From NCBI RefSeq assembly GCF_000010425.1, contig NC_008618.1:55946-119945 (forward strand): 64,000 bases of DNA, written 5' to 3'. The stretch comes from Bifidobacterium adolescentis ATCC 15703. Lineage in GTDB: Bacteria; Actinomycetota; Actinomycetes; Actinomycetales; Bifidobacteriaceae. Numbering within the stretch: position 1 is the stretch's first letter; the number at the start of each line of letters is the position of its first letter. Position numbers and translations under genes: made by a program. Below, in pieces: positions 8,913 to 16,551 of this stretch. Below the pieces are notes generated by a model that did no database searches, was not told the origin of the DNA, and worked only from the letters and a program-made list of their open reading frames with translations.

Positions 8913-8938
8913 TTGTCCGATTCTGGAGAATCGGACAA
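8913..8938. repeat. REP-like palindrome, perfect copy
   Basis: Arms TTGTCCGATTCT (8913-8924) and AGAATCGGACAA (8927-8938) around GG. It is one of more than a dozen copies of a dispersed palindrome in this window and sits between tRNA-Leu and the AT-rich peptide locus. Confidence 0.85.
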
Positions 8939-8975
8939 ATAGACATGCGAATACGCGGCTGTGAACGGGCGTGAA

Positions 8976-9224
8976 TCAAGGCAGCATCAAATCGGTGCCG
9001 CCGAGAAAACGGTAGCCGCCGTCATCCATCAATCGGGTTTTCGCAAAATGTAAGCCCAAGAGCGTGGCTTGCACCTCGTCGATGCCGTAAATGACATGCT
9101 CCCAGACGGTCTGCCCAGAAGCGTCTTCCAGACGAACGTCTACACTCCAGGTGTCCTCGTCGATTTGCGGTTCGGAAACCGACAACACCCGATCTCCACC
9201 CTCGTATTGGAATTGTCGCTGCAT
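8976..9224 (-). CDS. Small cytosolic protein, DUF6968-like; possible partner of the secreted proteins
   Basis: An 82-residue acidic protein with no signal peptide or membrane segment. It has alternating strands such as WSVDVRLEDASGQTVWEHVIYG and the helix EVQATLLGLHFAKTRL, a pattern I associate tentatively with the small DUF6968 group. A GGGAGA ribosome site lies a few bases before the ATG. It starts 12 bases after the stop of the cysteine-repeat protein and is the last gene of a three-gene minus-strand operon with two secreted proteins. A cytosolic protein in that position would suit an immunity or folding partner, but that is inference from position only. A plain housekeeping role is possible. 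Confidence 0.72.
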   Translation of the reverse strand: MQRQFQYEGGDRVLSVSEPQIDEDTWSVDVRLEDASGQTVWEHVIYGIDEVQATLLGLHFAKTRLMDDGGYRFLGGTDLMLP

Positions 9225-9236
9225 GCTCGTCTCCCA

Positions 9237-9560
9237 TCAAATGCGCGTATCTTCGATTGCGGGTTGTTCGCTCTTCGGGTTGGAAGATAGTGTTTGGCTA
9301 TTTGTCGCATTGGAACTTTTCCCCGCTAGGCAGGCGGCATAGGCTGCGGCTGCCCCGGCCCAGCATACTGCGGCCGCAGCACCGTGTAGGCGTTTGCATG
9401 TTTTCCCTAAAAGTTTATATTCGTGATCACACGTTGCTTTTGAGGAGACTGTGACTGCAGCTGCATTGCTTACTGATGGATTACTGATGGCGCATGGGGG
9501 CATTCCCTGAACTGTTGATAATATACAAGCGAAGGTAATTGTTAGAATAGTTTTCAGCAT
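9237..9560 (-). CDS. Secreted cysteine-repeat protein (107 aa), family unknown
   Basis: A signal-peptide-like start (MLKTILTITFACILSTVQG) precedes a small protein. Its cysteines fall at residues 12, 23, 44, 55, 66 and 77. The last four are exactly 11 residues apart (C-x10-C-x10-C-x10-C). Residues 44-78 are helix-prone and alanine-rich (AAAAVCWAG, AAAAYAAC), so the cysteines would lie on one helix face or bridge two helices. A polar, mildly acidic tail (83-107) follows. AGGAC nine bases upstream could serve as ribosome site. It lies 32 bases after the 161-residue secreted protein, in the same operon, divergent from a kinase/regulator pair. A bacteriocin or signalling precursor is plausible. 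No known family is recognised. Base composition is AT-richer than the surrounding genome. Confidence 0.7.
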   Translation of the reverse strand: MLKTILTITFACILSTVQGMPPCAISNPSVSNAAAVTVSSKATCDHEYKLLGKTCKRLHGAAAAVCWAGAAAAYAACLAGKSSNATNSQTLSSNPKSEQPAIEDTRI

Positions 9561-9592
9561 AATTTAATGTCCTGCGATAACTGATATTGGAA

Positions 9593-10078
9593 TTAAATTA
9601 AAATATTCGCCAGAATTTGCGCTACGCAATGTGCAGTGCTTGCGTTTACGCCATGCTGACGGAGGAATTGCTCGATTTTGCCAGCTGCCCAATTCTCAGG
9701 TTTTTGCAGAAAGCCGGAGAGATCGCCGAGCCATTTTGCTCCACTGAAAATTTTTGCCGCTACTTTAAGCGCTTTGGCTACATTTCCTACGGCTCCACGA
9801 CTCTGTGGCACGTCATCCGTGTCATTCAATGGTTGCAAGGCGTTTGCATTTTTAGTGGGGAATATTCCGGAAGCCTCCGCCTCTGCCGGGTAAGCATATT
9901 GTTTGTCGGCTGTGGGCTGGACGGAGAGGCTATGTGCTTCGTGTTCGATTGCTGCGCTGTTCGGCACCTCATCCATGCTGGGAAGCGAAGCTTCATCTGC
10001 CATTGCTGTCGCGCTCCCCGATGCAAGTGTCGCACAAGCCAAAATAGTCGCAATAACACGTAACGTGTTCTTTTTCAT
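9593..10078 (-). CDS. Secreted protein (161 aa) with amphipathic C-terminal domain
   Basis: A clear signal peptide (MKKNTLRVIATILACATLAS..., likely cut after AMA at residue 27) is followed by an acidic, low-complexity region to about residue 95. The C-terminal domain (about 96-161) is cationic and amphipathic, with NVAKALKVAAKIFSGAKWL, AAGKIEQFLRQHG and a hydrophobic end AQILANILI, and it contains one cysteine. The layout resembles precursors of membrane-active peptides, with a leader plus acidic pro-region and a cationic helical end. No modification or export enzymes are nearby and I recognise no family. It is the first gene of the three-gene operon running to 8976 and diverges from the kinase at 10273, whose system may control it. 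Confidence 0.72.
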   Translation of the reverse strand: MKKNTLRVIATILACATLASGSATAMADEASLPSMDEVPNSAAIEHEAHSLSVQPTADKQYAYPAEAEASGIFPTKNANALQPLNDTDDVPQSRGAVGNVAKALKVAAKIFSGAKWLGDLSGFLQKPENWAAGKIEQFLRQHGVNASTAHCVAQILANILI

Positions 10079-10272
10079 ATATATGTCTTTTCGTCAAGTT
10101 GACGTGACATCAGTCGAGAGTAGAAGCGTGTTCGCAATTGTGATAGAGTGCTGTCACCTGTTAGGGGGACGTGTCGCATTAAATATTCAAACGGGTGACA
10201 TTGCTGTTGTACGGAACCGCATTGCGTGATTTACATGATGACGGAATGTGTCCCCCGGTGAAAGGTGTGAAT
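10079..10272. promoter_or_regulatory. Divergent control region between secreted-protein operon and kinase
   Basis: This 194-base AT-rich region should hold both promoters. It contains a perfect palindrome CGTCAAGTTGACG at 10092-10104, close to the start of the 161-residue protein. It also contains an inverted pair TGTCACC (10152-10158) and GGTGACA (10194-10200), 42 bases apart, about four DNA turns. These are candidate sites for the LuxR-type regulator encoded at 11714. The assignment is inferred from position and symmetry. Confidence 0.35.
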
Positions 10273-11628
10273 ATGCGACGGAAGCAAAATGCATGCGACT
10301 CGAACGGTGGCGTACATACTGAGCGCGTGACGGCCGGCATGCATGACCTTACATATGGCTTGAAAGATTTTTTCCGCGAGGTCTTTCTTGATAAGGATGA
10401 TATCGACTATGAGCGCCGCTTTGACGTGCGTTCCTTGCCATTGCTGGTTGTAGCGATGGCTGCAGGATGGCTCTATTCTCGTGATGGAAACGGATTCTAT
10501 GCGTGTGTCAGCGCGATTTTTGCTGTTTCCTATACTGTGTATTTCATCGTCAATCGAGGCGTGTACATCGTGCGCCTGTTCCGTGGGGAAAATATTTTCG
10601 GTAAACGGCGTGTGAGATGTATGAAATACCGTGGCACGATACATTCGTCGGTTGCGGGCGGGCTGGCAAAAGCCTTGGAAAAATTCGTTGATAACGATAC
10701 GCTGTATGCGTATATCGGCGGATATGGTGTTCCGTTGCTGGGCACTGCGACAATGATTGCTTATGACGCGTCGCACTGGTTATGGTTGGCATTAGTCGGG
10801 GGAGTCTTGTGCGTTGTATATGCGCTGTATTGGCTGATATATGCATTTGTTGCCGCGCATCGGGCGCTTATCGCAGTGCTTGCGGATCGCGATAGGAGAT
10901 TGGAACAGGCGGGTTATCGCATGACGGTTATGCGCCGAGATGCAAAATTGGCCAGCAGGACGCATGATACGGTTACCGGTGGTCTGTCGTATATTGCCTT
11001 TATTGCGCAGCAGCAGCTGGAGGGTAAAACCTTATCGGACGAGGAACGGGTTGCGTGGAAACATATCGATGATGCGGCTCAACGTACGATGGACAATGTT
11101 CATGAAGTTATTGATATTCTTGGACGAGATATCGACCCCGCAAATCCCGTTGGCGGCGAAGGGTTTGATTGCGAATCGCAAGAAATACAGATGCCAGATG
11201 TTTCTTCATTGGAGAGAATTATTCGCGAGCATTGTGATGAGGGGGATTCTCGGCTTAAGACGCTCGGGTTTGTTGGAACAAGTGAGATTCAGCTGGATGT
11301 TGCGGATGCTGATGATACTGGTGAAAGTGTTTGTGCGGATCTGATTGATGAGTGTACAAGTCTGATTGATGAGTTATACACCAATATTTCTTGTCACGCT
11401 GATACGAGTCAGCCATACGCTGTTTTTGTCAGTAGCGAGAACGGATGCCTCCGCATCACGCAGGTAAACGCTATAGCGTGCCCGCACGATGCGCAGAGCG
11501 GCTATAAGAAGAAGGTTTCAGGAAGGGGACTTGCGTTTCATCGGAGGATGCTTGACGCGATGAGCGGGTCGATTACTACTTGTGAAGAGGGTGATACTTG
11601 GACGCTGCATGTGGTCATACCGTTGTGA
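10273..11628 (+). CDS. Sensor histidine kinase, second paralogue, AT-rich locus
   Basis: A 451-residue kinase when started at the ATG at 10273, which has GAAAGG eight bases upstream. The frame stays open back to a GTG at 10195, but those residues look like leader. Residues about 54-98 and 146-198 hold four membrane segments. The phosphoacceptor motif HDTVTGGLS gives His231. The N-box is NISCHA and a glycine-rich box GRGLAFHRRM follows. It is the clear paralogue of the kinase at 3281. It is followed 85 bases later by its regulator gene and diverges from an operon for two secreted proteins, one of which may be its ligand or its output. The G+C content is below that of surrounding genes, suggesting later acquisition. 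Confidence 0.88.
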   Translation: MRRKQNACDSNGGVHTERVTAGMHDLTYGLKDFFREVFLDKDDIDYERRFDVRSLPLLVVAMAAGWLYSRDGNGFYACVSAIFAVSYTVYFIVNRGVYIVRLFRGENIFGKRRVRCMKYRGTIHSSVAGGLAKALEKFVDNDTLYAYIGGYGVPLLGTATMIAYDASHWLWLALVGGVLCVVYALYWLIYAFVAAHRALIAVLADRDRRLEQAGYRMTVMRRDAKLASRTHDTVTGGLSYIAFIAQQQLEGKTLSDEERVAWKHIDDAAQRTMDNVHEVIDILGRDIDPANPVGGEGFDCESQEIQMPDVSSLERIIREHCDEGDSRLKTLGFVGTSEIQLDVADADDTGESVCADLIDECTSLIDELYTNISCHADTSQPYAVFVSSENGCLRITQVNAIACPHDAQSGYKKKVSGRGLAFHRRMLDAMSGSITTCEEGDTWTLHVVIPL

Positions 11629-11713
11629 AAACAATAGGTTTTGGTGTAGATATTTGATAATTATTCATGCTGAAGCTTTATAAAATATCGCAAGTAATTT
11701 GGTAGTTAATGTA

Positions 11714-12430
11714 ATGGAAACTAATGTGGAAAGAATTGACAAATCAGTTGAACATATAGGAATAGTCGACAATGATGTGTTGACGTTGGGTGCGTTGTCT
11801 AGCTATTTGGCTCAACAATTTGGAGACGAGAAAATTTTATGGCGATGCACGCTTGGTAAAAAAGCTGCGGAATTATGTAGTAATTCGCAAACACGTCCCC
11901 AGATATTACTCATGGATATGTCATTATCTGATGCCGATGGCGTGCAGATTTGCCAGGAGATTCGGCGTACTGTTGACGATATGCCGATTTTGGCGATTAC
12001 TTCTTTTCCGTTGCGCCGATATGCTGCTGCGGTGGCTCAGGCTGGAGTGCAAGGCATTGTCGCGAAACGAAATTTGCGCACTATTGCCGCTGCTCTCGAA
12101 TGCGTTGTATCTGGACACGTTTATCTGCCGGATGAGTTAGCGGAAACCATGCCGGATCTGCATTTTGAGTTGCCAGTACAGGCGCATCGTAGGATCGATG
12201 CAGAGACTCTTGGCGGGCAGGCCGTGAAACCAGTTTTGTCCGATCGGGAAACGGCGATTATAGTCAGGTATGCGCGAGGGCAGACCACACTTCAAGTGGG
12301 GGAGTGCTTAGGATTATCGGAGAACACTGTCAAGACTTATACCAAGCGTGCCATGGCGAAGCTTGGGGCGAAAACGCGAGGTCAGGCAATAGCCCTCTGG
12401 CTGATGCAAACCATGACGCATGGTGTGTGA
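11714..12430 (+). CDS. LuxR/NarL-family response regulator, second paralogue
   Basis: A 238-residue regulator with a receiver domain (acidic pair in GIVDND, phosphoacceptor Asp68 in LLMDMS, ITSFP switch). Its C-terminal LuxR helix-turn-helix shows LSDRETAIIVRYARG and LSENTVKTYTKRAMAKL. The end ...QAIALWLMQ mirrors ...QAVALWVRS in the regulator at 4560, supporting common descent of the two modules. The ATG at 11714 was chosen because it begins the run into the receiver domain. A GTG at 11699 is in frame, and neither has a strong ribosome site. It is co-directional with the kinase and likely regulates the divergent secreted-protein operon, though no footprint is visible beyond candidate palindromes. 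Confidence 0.88.
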   Translation: METNVERIDKSVEHIGIVDNDVLTLGALSSYLAQQFGDEKILWRCTLGKKAAELCSNSQTRPQILLMDMSLSDADGVQICQEIRRTVDDMPILAITSFPLRRYAAAVAQAGVQGIVAKRNLRTIAAALECVVSGHVYLPDELAETMPDLHFELPVQAHRRIDAETLGGQAVKPVLSDRETAIIVRYARGQTTLQVGECLGLSENTVKTYTKRAMAKLGAKTRGQAIALWLMQTMTHGV

Positions 12431-12472
12431 TTTAGGCAGCTTTTATCTCTGATAAACGTATATGTGCTGTGA

Positions 12473-12546
12473 CCGATTCTGGAGAATCGGACACTCGTTG
12501 GGTTTAGGAAAGGGCTTGGGTGTCCTTATTCTCCCGAATCGGACAC
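12473..12546. repeat. Pair of REP-like palindromes (BIME-like)
   Basis: The first copy is CCGATTCT-GG-AGAATCGG at 12473-12490. The second, degenerate on its left arm, is at 12519-12546 and ends CGAATCGGACAC. The 28-base spacer begins ACTCGTTGGG. The pair lies between the regulator and tgt, at the right edge of the AT-rich islet. Confidence 0.75.
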
Positions 12547-12571
12547 ATGGGACGGGATACGGGGAGGCATG

Positions 12572-12602
12572 AAAAAGCGCCGACGGGGGTTCATCGGCGC
12601 TT
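12572..12602 (-). terminator. Terminator of tgt
   Basis: Stem AAGCGCCGA (12575-12583) with TCGGCGCTT (12594-12602). On the minus strand it is followed by a five-T run (12572-12576). It lies 40 bases after the tgt stop codon. Confidence 0.85.
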
Positions 12603-12641
12603 GAGCTGTTTTCAGGATACTTAATCCGGAGTGGCTTTGCC

Positions 12642-14057
12642 TCAGCCCTTGGAGCCGTTTTCGTAGAAGTGCGCGAGCGTCTCGTCGCGGAACTTCTCGA
12701 AATATCCGCCGTCGATCGACGCGCGAATGTCGTCCAGCAGCTTCACGAAGAAATGCTCGTTGTGGATCGTGGCCAATGTGAAACCGTTGAATTCGCGGGC
12801 GCGCAACGCATGATCCACGTAAGCACGCGAATAATGCGTGCACGTGTAGCAATCGCAGCCCTCTTCAAGCGGGCCAAAATCATGCTTGAATTGCGCGCGC
12901 TTGATGTTGTAGCGGCCGTGGCGCGTGAAGATCGCACCATTGCGGCCGCAACGCGCGGGGGCCACGCAGTCGAAGGTGTCGCCGCCGTTCTCCACGCAGG
13001 CGAAGATGTCGTCCACCGCGGCGATGCCGAGCACATGGCGCGGACGGCTTTCCGGCATCGCGTCACAGATCCAGGCGCAGGTGTCGCCGATGATGCGCTT
13101 CTCGATCGCGCCGCCGATGCCGACGCCGTCGAAATCGAGCGAAGCGATCTGTTCGGCGGCATGCCTGCGCAGATCCTCGTAATTCGCGCCCTGCACCACA
13201 CCATACAGCGCCTGATACGGCTTGCCGAGACGTTCCTCGGTAAGCCGCCTGTGCTCGGCCACGCAACGTTGCGCCCAGCGGTAGGTGCGTTCCACGGAAC
13301 GTTCCTGGTAGCCGCGGGTGTTCATCAGCGTGGTCAGCTCGTCGAAAGCGAACATGATGTCGGCGCCGATCTTGTGCTGGATGCCCATGGAGATTTCGGC
13401 GGAGAACCGGTGCAGCGAGCCGTTGAGCGGCGACTTGAACGTCACACCGTCCTCGTCCACGAACGCGAGCCGCTCCTTGCCTTCCGCGATCACGTCGTCC
13501 GATTTCATGCCGGTGACGTCCATGGCGAGCGTCTTCTTGAAGCCCGCGCCGAGTGACAGCACCTGGAATCCGCCGGAATCGGTGAAGGTCGGACCGTTCC
13601 AGTTCATGAATTTGGCGAGTCCGCCGGCTTCGTCGAGCACCTGTTCCCCGGGGCGTTCATACAGGTGGAACGCGTTGGACAGCAGGCATTGCGCGCCAAG
13701 ATCCTTCATGGTTTCGGGCAGCACGGCCTTCATCGCGGCCTGCGTGGCCACCGGCACGAACGCCGGGGTGTGGATGTCGCCGTGGGGGGTGTGGATGATG
13801 CCGGTGCGTCCGTATCGCGCGCCGCCGCGGCCCTTGCCATCGGCCGCATCTGGCAGGCGGGTTTTCTGCTCGAAGTAGAACGCGTCGCGGCGGCCGGGCT
13901 TGCCGGGTTCCGCGCCGCGGGGATGCTCAATAAGGTTTTCGGTCGATGCCGCGCTGGTCGTGTTGCCTGCTGCGTCGTGCGTTGCGCCGGCTGCCGCGTT
14001 GGCCGCTGAGGTCTCGTGCGCCACCGCGCCGGTCTGTGGTTCGTTCAAGCTTGTCAT
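12642..14057 (-). CDS. tgt: tRNA-guanine transglycosylase (queuine tRNA-ribosyltransferase)
   Basis: A 471-residue enzyme that swaps guanine 34 of GUN-anticodon tRNAs for a queuosine precursor. The nucleophile region TDSGGFQVLSLG, the GVVQGANYEDLR loop, the substrate-pocket stretch GGAIEKRIIGDT and the zinc site CDCYTC...HYSRAY...HNEHFF are all present. About 65 extra N-terminal residues, rich in Ala, Thr and Asn, precede the catalytic barrel (GARYGRTGIIHTPHGDIHTP). The ATG at 14057 was chosen over further upstream starts because the region above it is not protein-like. A GAGAG lies very close to it. The gene stands alone with its own terminator. Confidence 0.95.
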   Translation of the reverse strand: MTSLNEPQTGAVAHETSAANAAAGATHDAAGNTTSAASTENLIEHPRGAEPGKPGRRDAFYFEQKTRLPDAADGKGRGGARYGRTGIIHTPHGDIHTPAFVPVATQAAMKAVLPETMKDLGAQCLLSNAFHLYERPGEQVLDEAGGLAKFMNWNGPTFTDSGGFQVLSLGAGFKKTLAMDVTGMKSDDVIAEGKERLAFVDEDGVTFKSPLNGSLHRFSAEISMGIQHKIGADIMFAFDELTTLMNTRGYQERSVERTYRWAQRCVAEHRRLTEERLGKPYQALYGVVQGANYEDLRRHAAEQIASLDFDGVGIGGAIEKRIIGDTCAWICDAMPESRPRHVLGIAAVDDIFACVENGGDTFDCVAPARCGRNGAIFTRHGRYNIKRAQFKHDFGPLEEGCDCYTCTHYSRAYVDHALRAREFNGFTLATIHNEHFFVKLLDDIRASIDGGYFEKFRDETLAHFYENGSKG

Positions 14058-14270
14058 GCTCTCAACTGTATGCGATAGCGCCGATTGCCGCGGTGGCGCC
14101 ATCGGCGGTCGACGGTGGCATCGTATGGAGTAAACTGCCAAGCGATTCGATTGCTACTTTCAACAAACATTCAGGAAACTTCCAGAGCAGGTATCTTTAC
14201 TCTTAGATAGCAGTTCGAGCGGCACGATTGCTGACCATGTTGAATGCCGCGAGACGAATAAGGAGCAACA

Positions 14271-16196
14271 ATGGCTGAAGATAATAGCGATCAGAACATC
14301 GCCCAGCCGCAGGATGGCACGCAGCAGACCGCGCCGCAGACGCCGAGCGAGAACGTCGCCGACGAAGCACAGACTTCCGTTACCGAACCGATTGCAGTGC
14401 CGAACGCGGGCGAGCAGCCCACCACCGCCCTTCCTACCGTGGACGCGGCGGATGGCACGGCAGGCAATACCGCTGACGATACGCCGGATTATGCTTCCGC
14501 TGCCGGTGAACGCACGGTGATCAACAACGCGACGCAGGATGCGCCGACCGAACAGTACCGTCCGGCGCCCGAATACGGCGCGTACGGTCCGGTGCCGACG
14601 CCGCCGGCTGGCGATGCCAGCGGCCAGACCGTCCAGCAACCGCAGTACGGCGCGCAGCAGCAGGGCCAGCGCCAGCCGCAGGACAACCGTCCGTCGTTCT
14701 TCGGCGCTTTCGGCAACCCGTATACGACCGGCAATCAGCGGAACAATGGCAATCCGTTCGGCAATCCGTTTGGCGGCTCGTCCGCGCAGAACGGCGCGCA
14801 GCAGAACAATCAGCAGCAGCCGCAGTACGGCGCGAACATGCCCCCTGCGGGACCGGGCAACCGCAATCCGTTCGGCGCTCCGGGGCAGGGCTTCCCGAAC
14901 CAGCCGAACCAGACGCCGGTCGTCACCAAGCAGAAGTCCGGCATGACCAGCCATGTGGTCACCGCCGTTGTGGCCGCACTGGTGTCCGGCGCGCTGTGCC
15001 TCGGCGTCGGCTTCACCGCGATCACCAACGGTTGGGTGCATGTGCCGTCCTCCAGCTCGCTGTCCGACGTCAAGTCCAACACGTCCGGTTCCGGTTCCGC
15101 CAAGGCGAAGTCCGGTACGGCGGTCGATTGGACCGCGGTGGCCAAGGAAGTGTCCGATTCCGTGGTGGCCATCGACGTGGCGACCAGCGACGGCGAAGCC
15201 AAGGGCTCCGGCGTGGTGATCAGCGACAAGGGCTATATCGCCACCAATAACCACGTGATTTCCGGCGCGCAGCAGATTCAGGTGACGCTCGCCAGCGGCG
15301 CCGTCTATTCCGCGAAGGTGGTCGGCACCGACACCACCACCGATTTGGCCGTGATCAAGCTCGACAATCCGCCGAGCGATCTGAAAGTCGCGGAATTCGC
15401 CGATTCCGACAATCTCGCCGTCGGCGAGGCCGTCATGGCGATCGGCAATCCGCTCGGCTACGACGACACCGCCACCACCGGCATCGTGTCCGCGCTCAAC
15501 CGCCCGGTGACCGTGACCGATGACGACAACAACGCTATCGTCACCAACGCCGTACAGATCGACGCGGCCATCAACCCGGGCAACTCCGGCGGCCCGACCT
15601 TTAATGCGGCCGGCCAGGTGATCGGCATCAACTCGTCCATCGCCTCCACCGCAAGCTCGTCCGGCACGGCAGGTTCCATCGGCATCGGCTTCGCCATTCC
15701 GGCGAACCTCGTCAAGCGCGTGACCAACGAGATCATCGACAACGGTTCCGTGAAGCATGTGGTGCTTGGCATCACCATCAAGAGCTCCTCGGTGGAAGCG
15801 GACGGTGTGACCCGCGGCTGCGCCCAGGTGCAGGCCGTGACCGACGGTGGCCCGGCGTCCAAGGCCGGCGTGAAGGCCGGCGACTCCATCGTGGCGTTCA
15901 ACGGAAAGGCAGTGAACAACAACTACTCGCTGCTCGGTTACGTGCGCGCCTCCGCCATGGGAGACAAGGTGAAGCTGACCGTTGTGCGCGGCGGCAACAC
16001 CATGGATCTCGAAGTGACGCTCGACCAGGAAGAGACCAAGACGAACTCCTCCAACAAGCAGGAACAGCGTCAGCAGAACAACGGCAACGACGATAACGGC
16101 AACGGCCAGAATGGCGGCAGCCAGAACGGCCAGAATGGCGGTAACGGCAACAACGGCGACGGCGGTGGCCTGTTCGATCCGTTCGGTCTGTGGTAA
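14271..16196 (+). CDS. Membrane-anchored HtrA/DegP-like serine protease with PDZ domain
   Basis: A 641-residue trypsin-like protease. Residues 1-220 are a cytoplasmic, Gln/Asn/Pro-rich arm with repeated QPQYGAQQQ-like units. One membrane helix lies at about 226-250 (VVTAVVAALVSGALCLGVGF). The extracellular protease domain follows, with triad His328 (TNNHVIS), Asp358 (TTDLAVIK) and Ser439 (GNSGGP). A PDZ domain spans about 500-590, with GGPASKAGVKAGDSIVAFNG. The last 45 residues are Asn/Gly-rich. Such proteases degrade or trim misfolded envelope proteins. AAGGAG seven bases upstream supports the ATG. The gene is monocistronic by the look of its surroundings. Confidence 0.95.
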   Translation: MAEDNSDQNIAQPQDGTQQTAPQTPSENVADEAQTSVTEPIAVPNAGEQPTTALPTVDAADGTAGNTADDTPDYASAAGERTVINNATQDAPTEQYRPAPEYGAYGPVPTPPAGDASGQTVQQPQYGAQQQGQRQPQDNRPSFFGAFGNPYTTGNQRNNGNPFGNPFGGSSAQNGAQQNNQQQPQYGANMPPAGPGNRNPFGAPGQGFPNQPNQTPVVTKQKSGMTSHVVTAVVAALVSGALCLGVGFTAITNGWVHVPSSSSLSDVKSNTSGSGSAKAKSGTAVDWTAVAKEVSDSVVAIDVATSDGEAKGSGVVISDKGYIATNNHVISGAQQIQVTLASGAVYSAKVVGTDTTTDLAVIKLDNPPSDLKVAEFADSDNLAVGEAVMAIGNPLGYDDTATTGIVSALNRPVTVTDDDNNAIVTNAVQIDAAINPGNSGGPTFNAAGQVIGINSSIASTASSSGTAGSIGIGFAIPANLVKRVTNEIIDNGSVKHVVLGITIKSSSVEADGVTRGCAQVQAVTDGGPASKAGVKAGDSIVAFNGKAVNNNYSLLGYVRASAMGDKVKLTVVRGGNTMDLEVTLDQEETKTNSSNKQEQRQQNNGNDDNGNGQNGGSQNGQNGGNGNNGDGGGLFDPFGLW

Positions 16197-16352
16197 AGCC
16201 GGATGCACGGCATCGTACGGCAACGTACGGTGTGCGGCGTTCATGCCGACAGCGATACGGGTGGCTGCCACCCGATAGGCTGACGGCGAAGTCGCAACCG
16301 CAATCCGCGTAATCGCGGAAAACGCTGAACAAGCCGAAAAACGGCGGAAAAC

Positions 16353-16384
16353 AAGGGCTGTGCGAGCAATCGCACGGCCCTTTT
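16353..16384 (+). terminator. Terminator after the HtrA gene
   Basis: A 13-bp stem (16353-16365 with 16370-16382, one G-T pair) with loop GCAA is followed by TTTT. The surrounding gap 16197-16551 (355 bases) contains no other gene I can support. It holds tandem TACGG/CGTACGG motifs and the promoter region of the ATPase gene. Confidence 0.85.
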
Positions 16385-16551
16385 CGTATGCGCGGAACGC
16401 GCGCGACGAACGGAAGCACACGCAAACGACCGCGGCAATCGCAATGCTCTGTTATGCTGGAAATATCTTTTTACGCCGTGTATCGATGGTCCGCGCAGGC
16501 GGGGCGCCGATGGGTTAACAAGGCGTCCGATACGAGCGTAAGGAGATTCTC

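Noticed and set aside
14160..16421. Very long minus-strand open frame (over 700 codons) opposite the HtrA gene
   Set aside because: High-GC codon bias leaves open frames opposite real genes. The product is His/Val/Arg-rich with no domain, and the plus strand encodes a complete protease.
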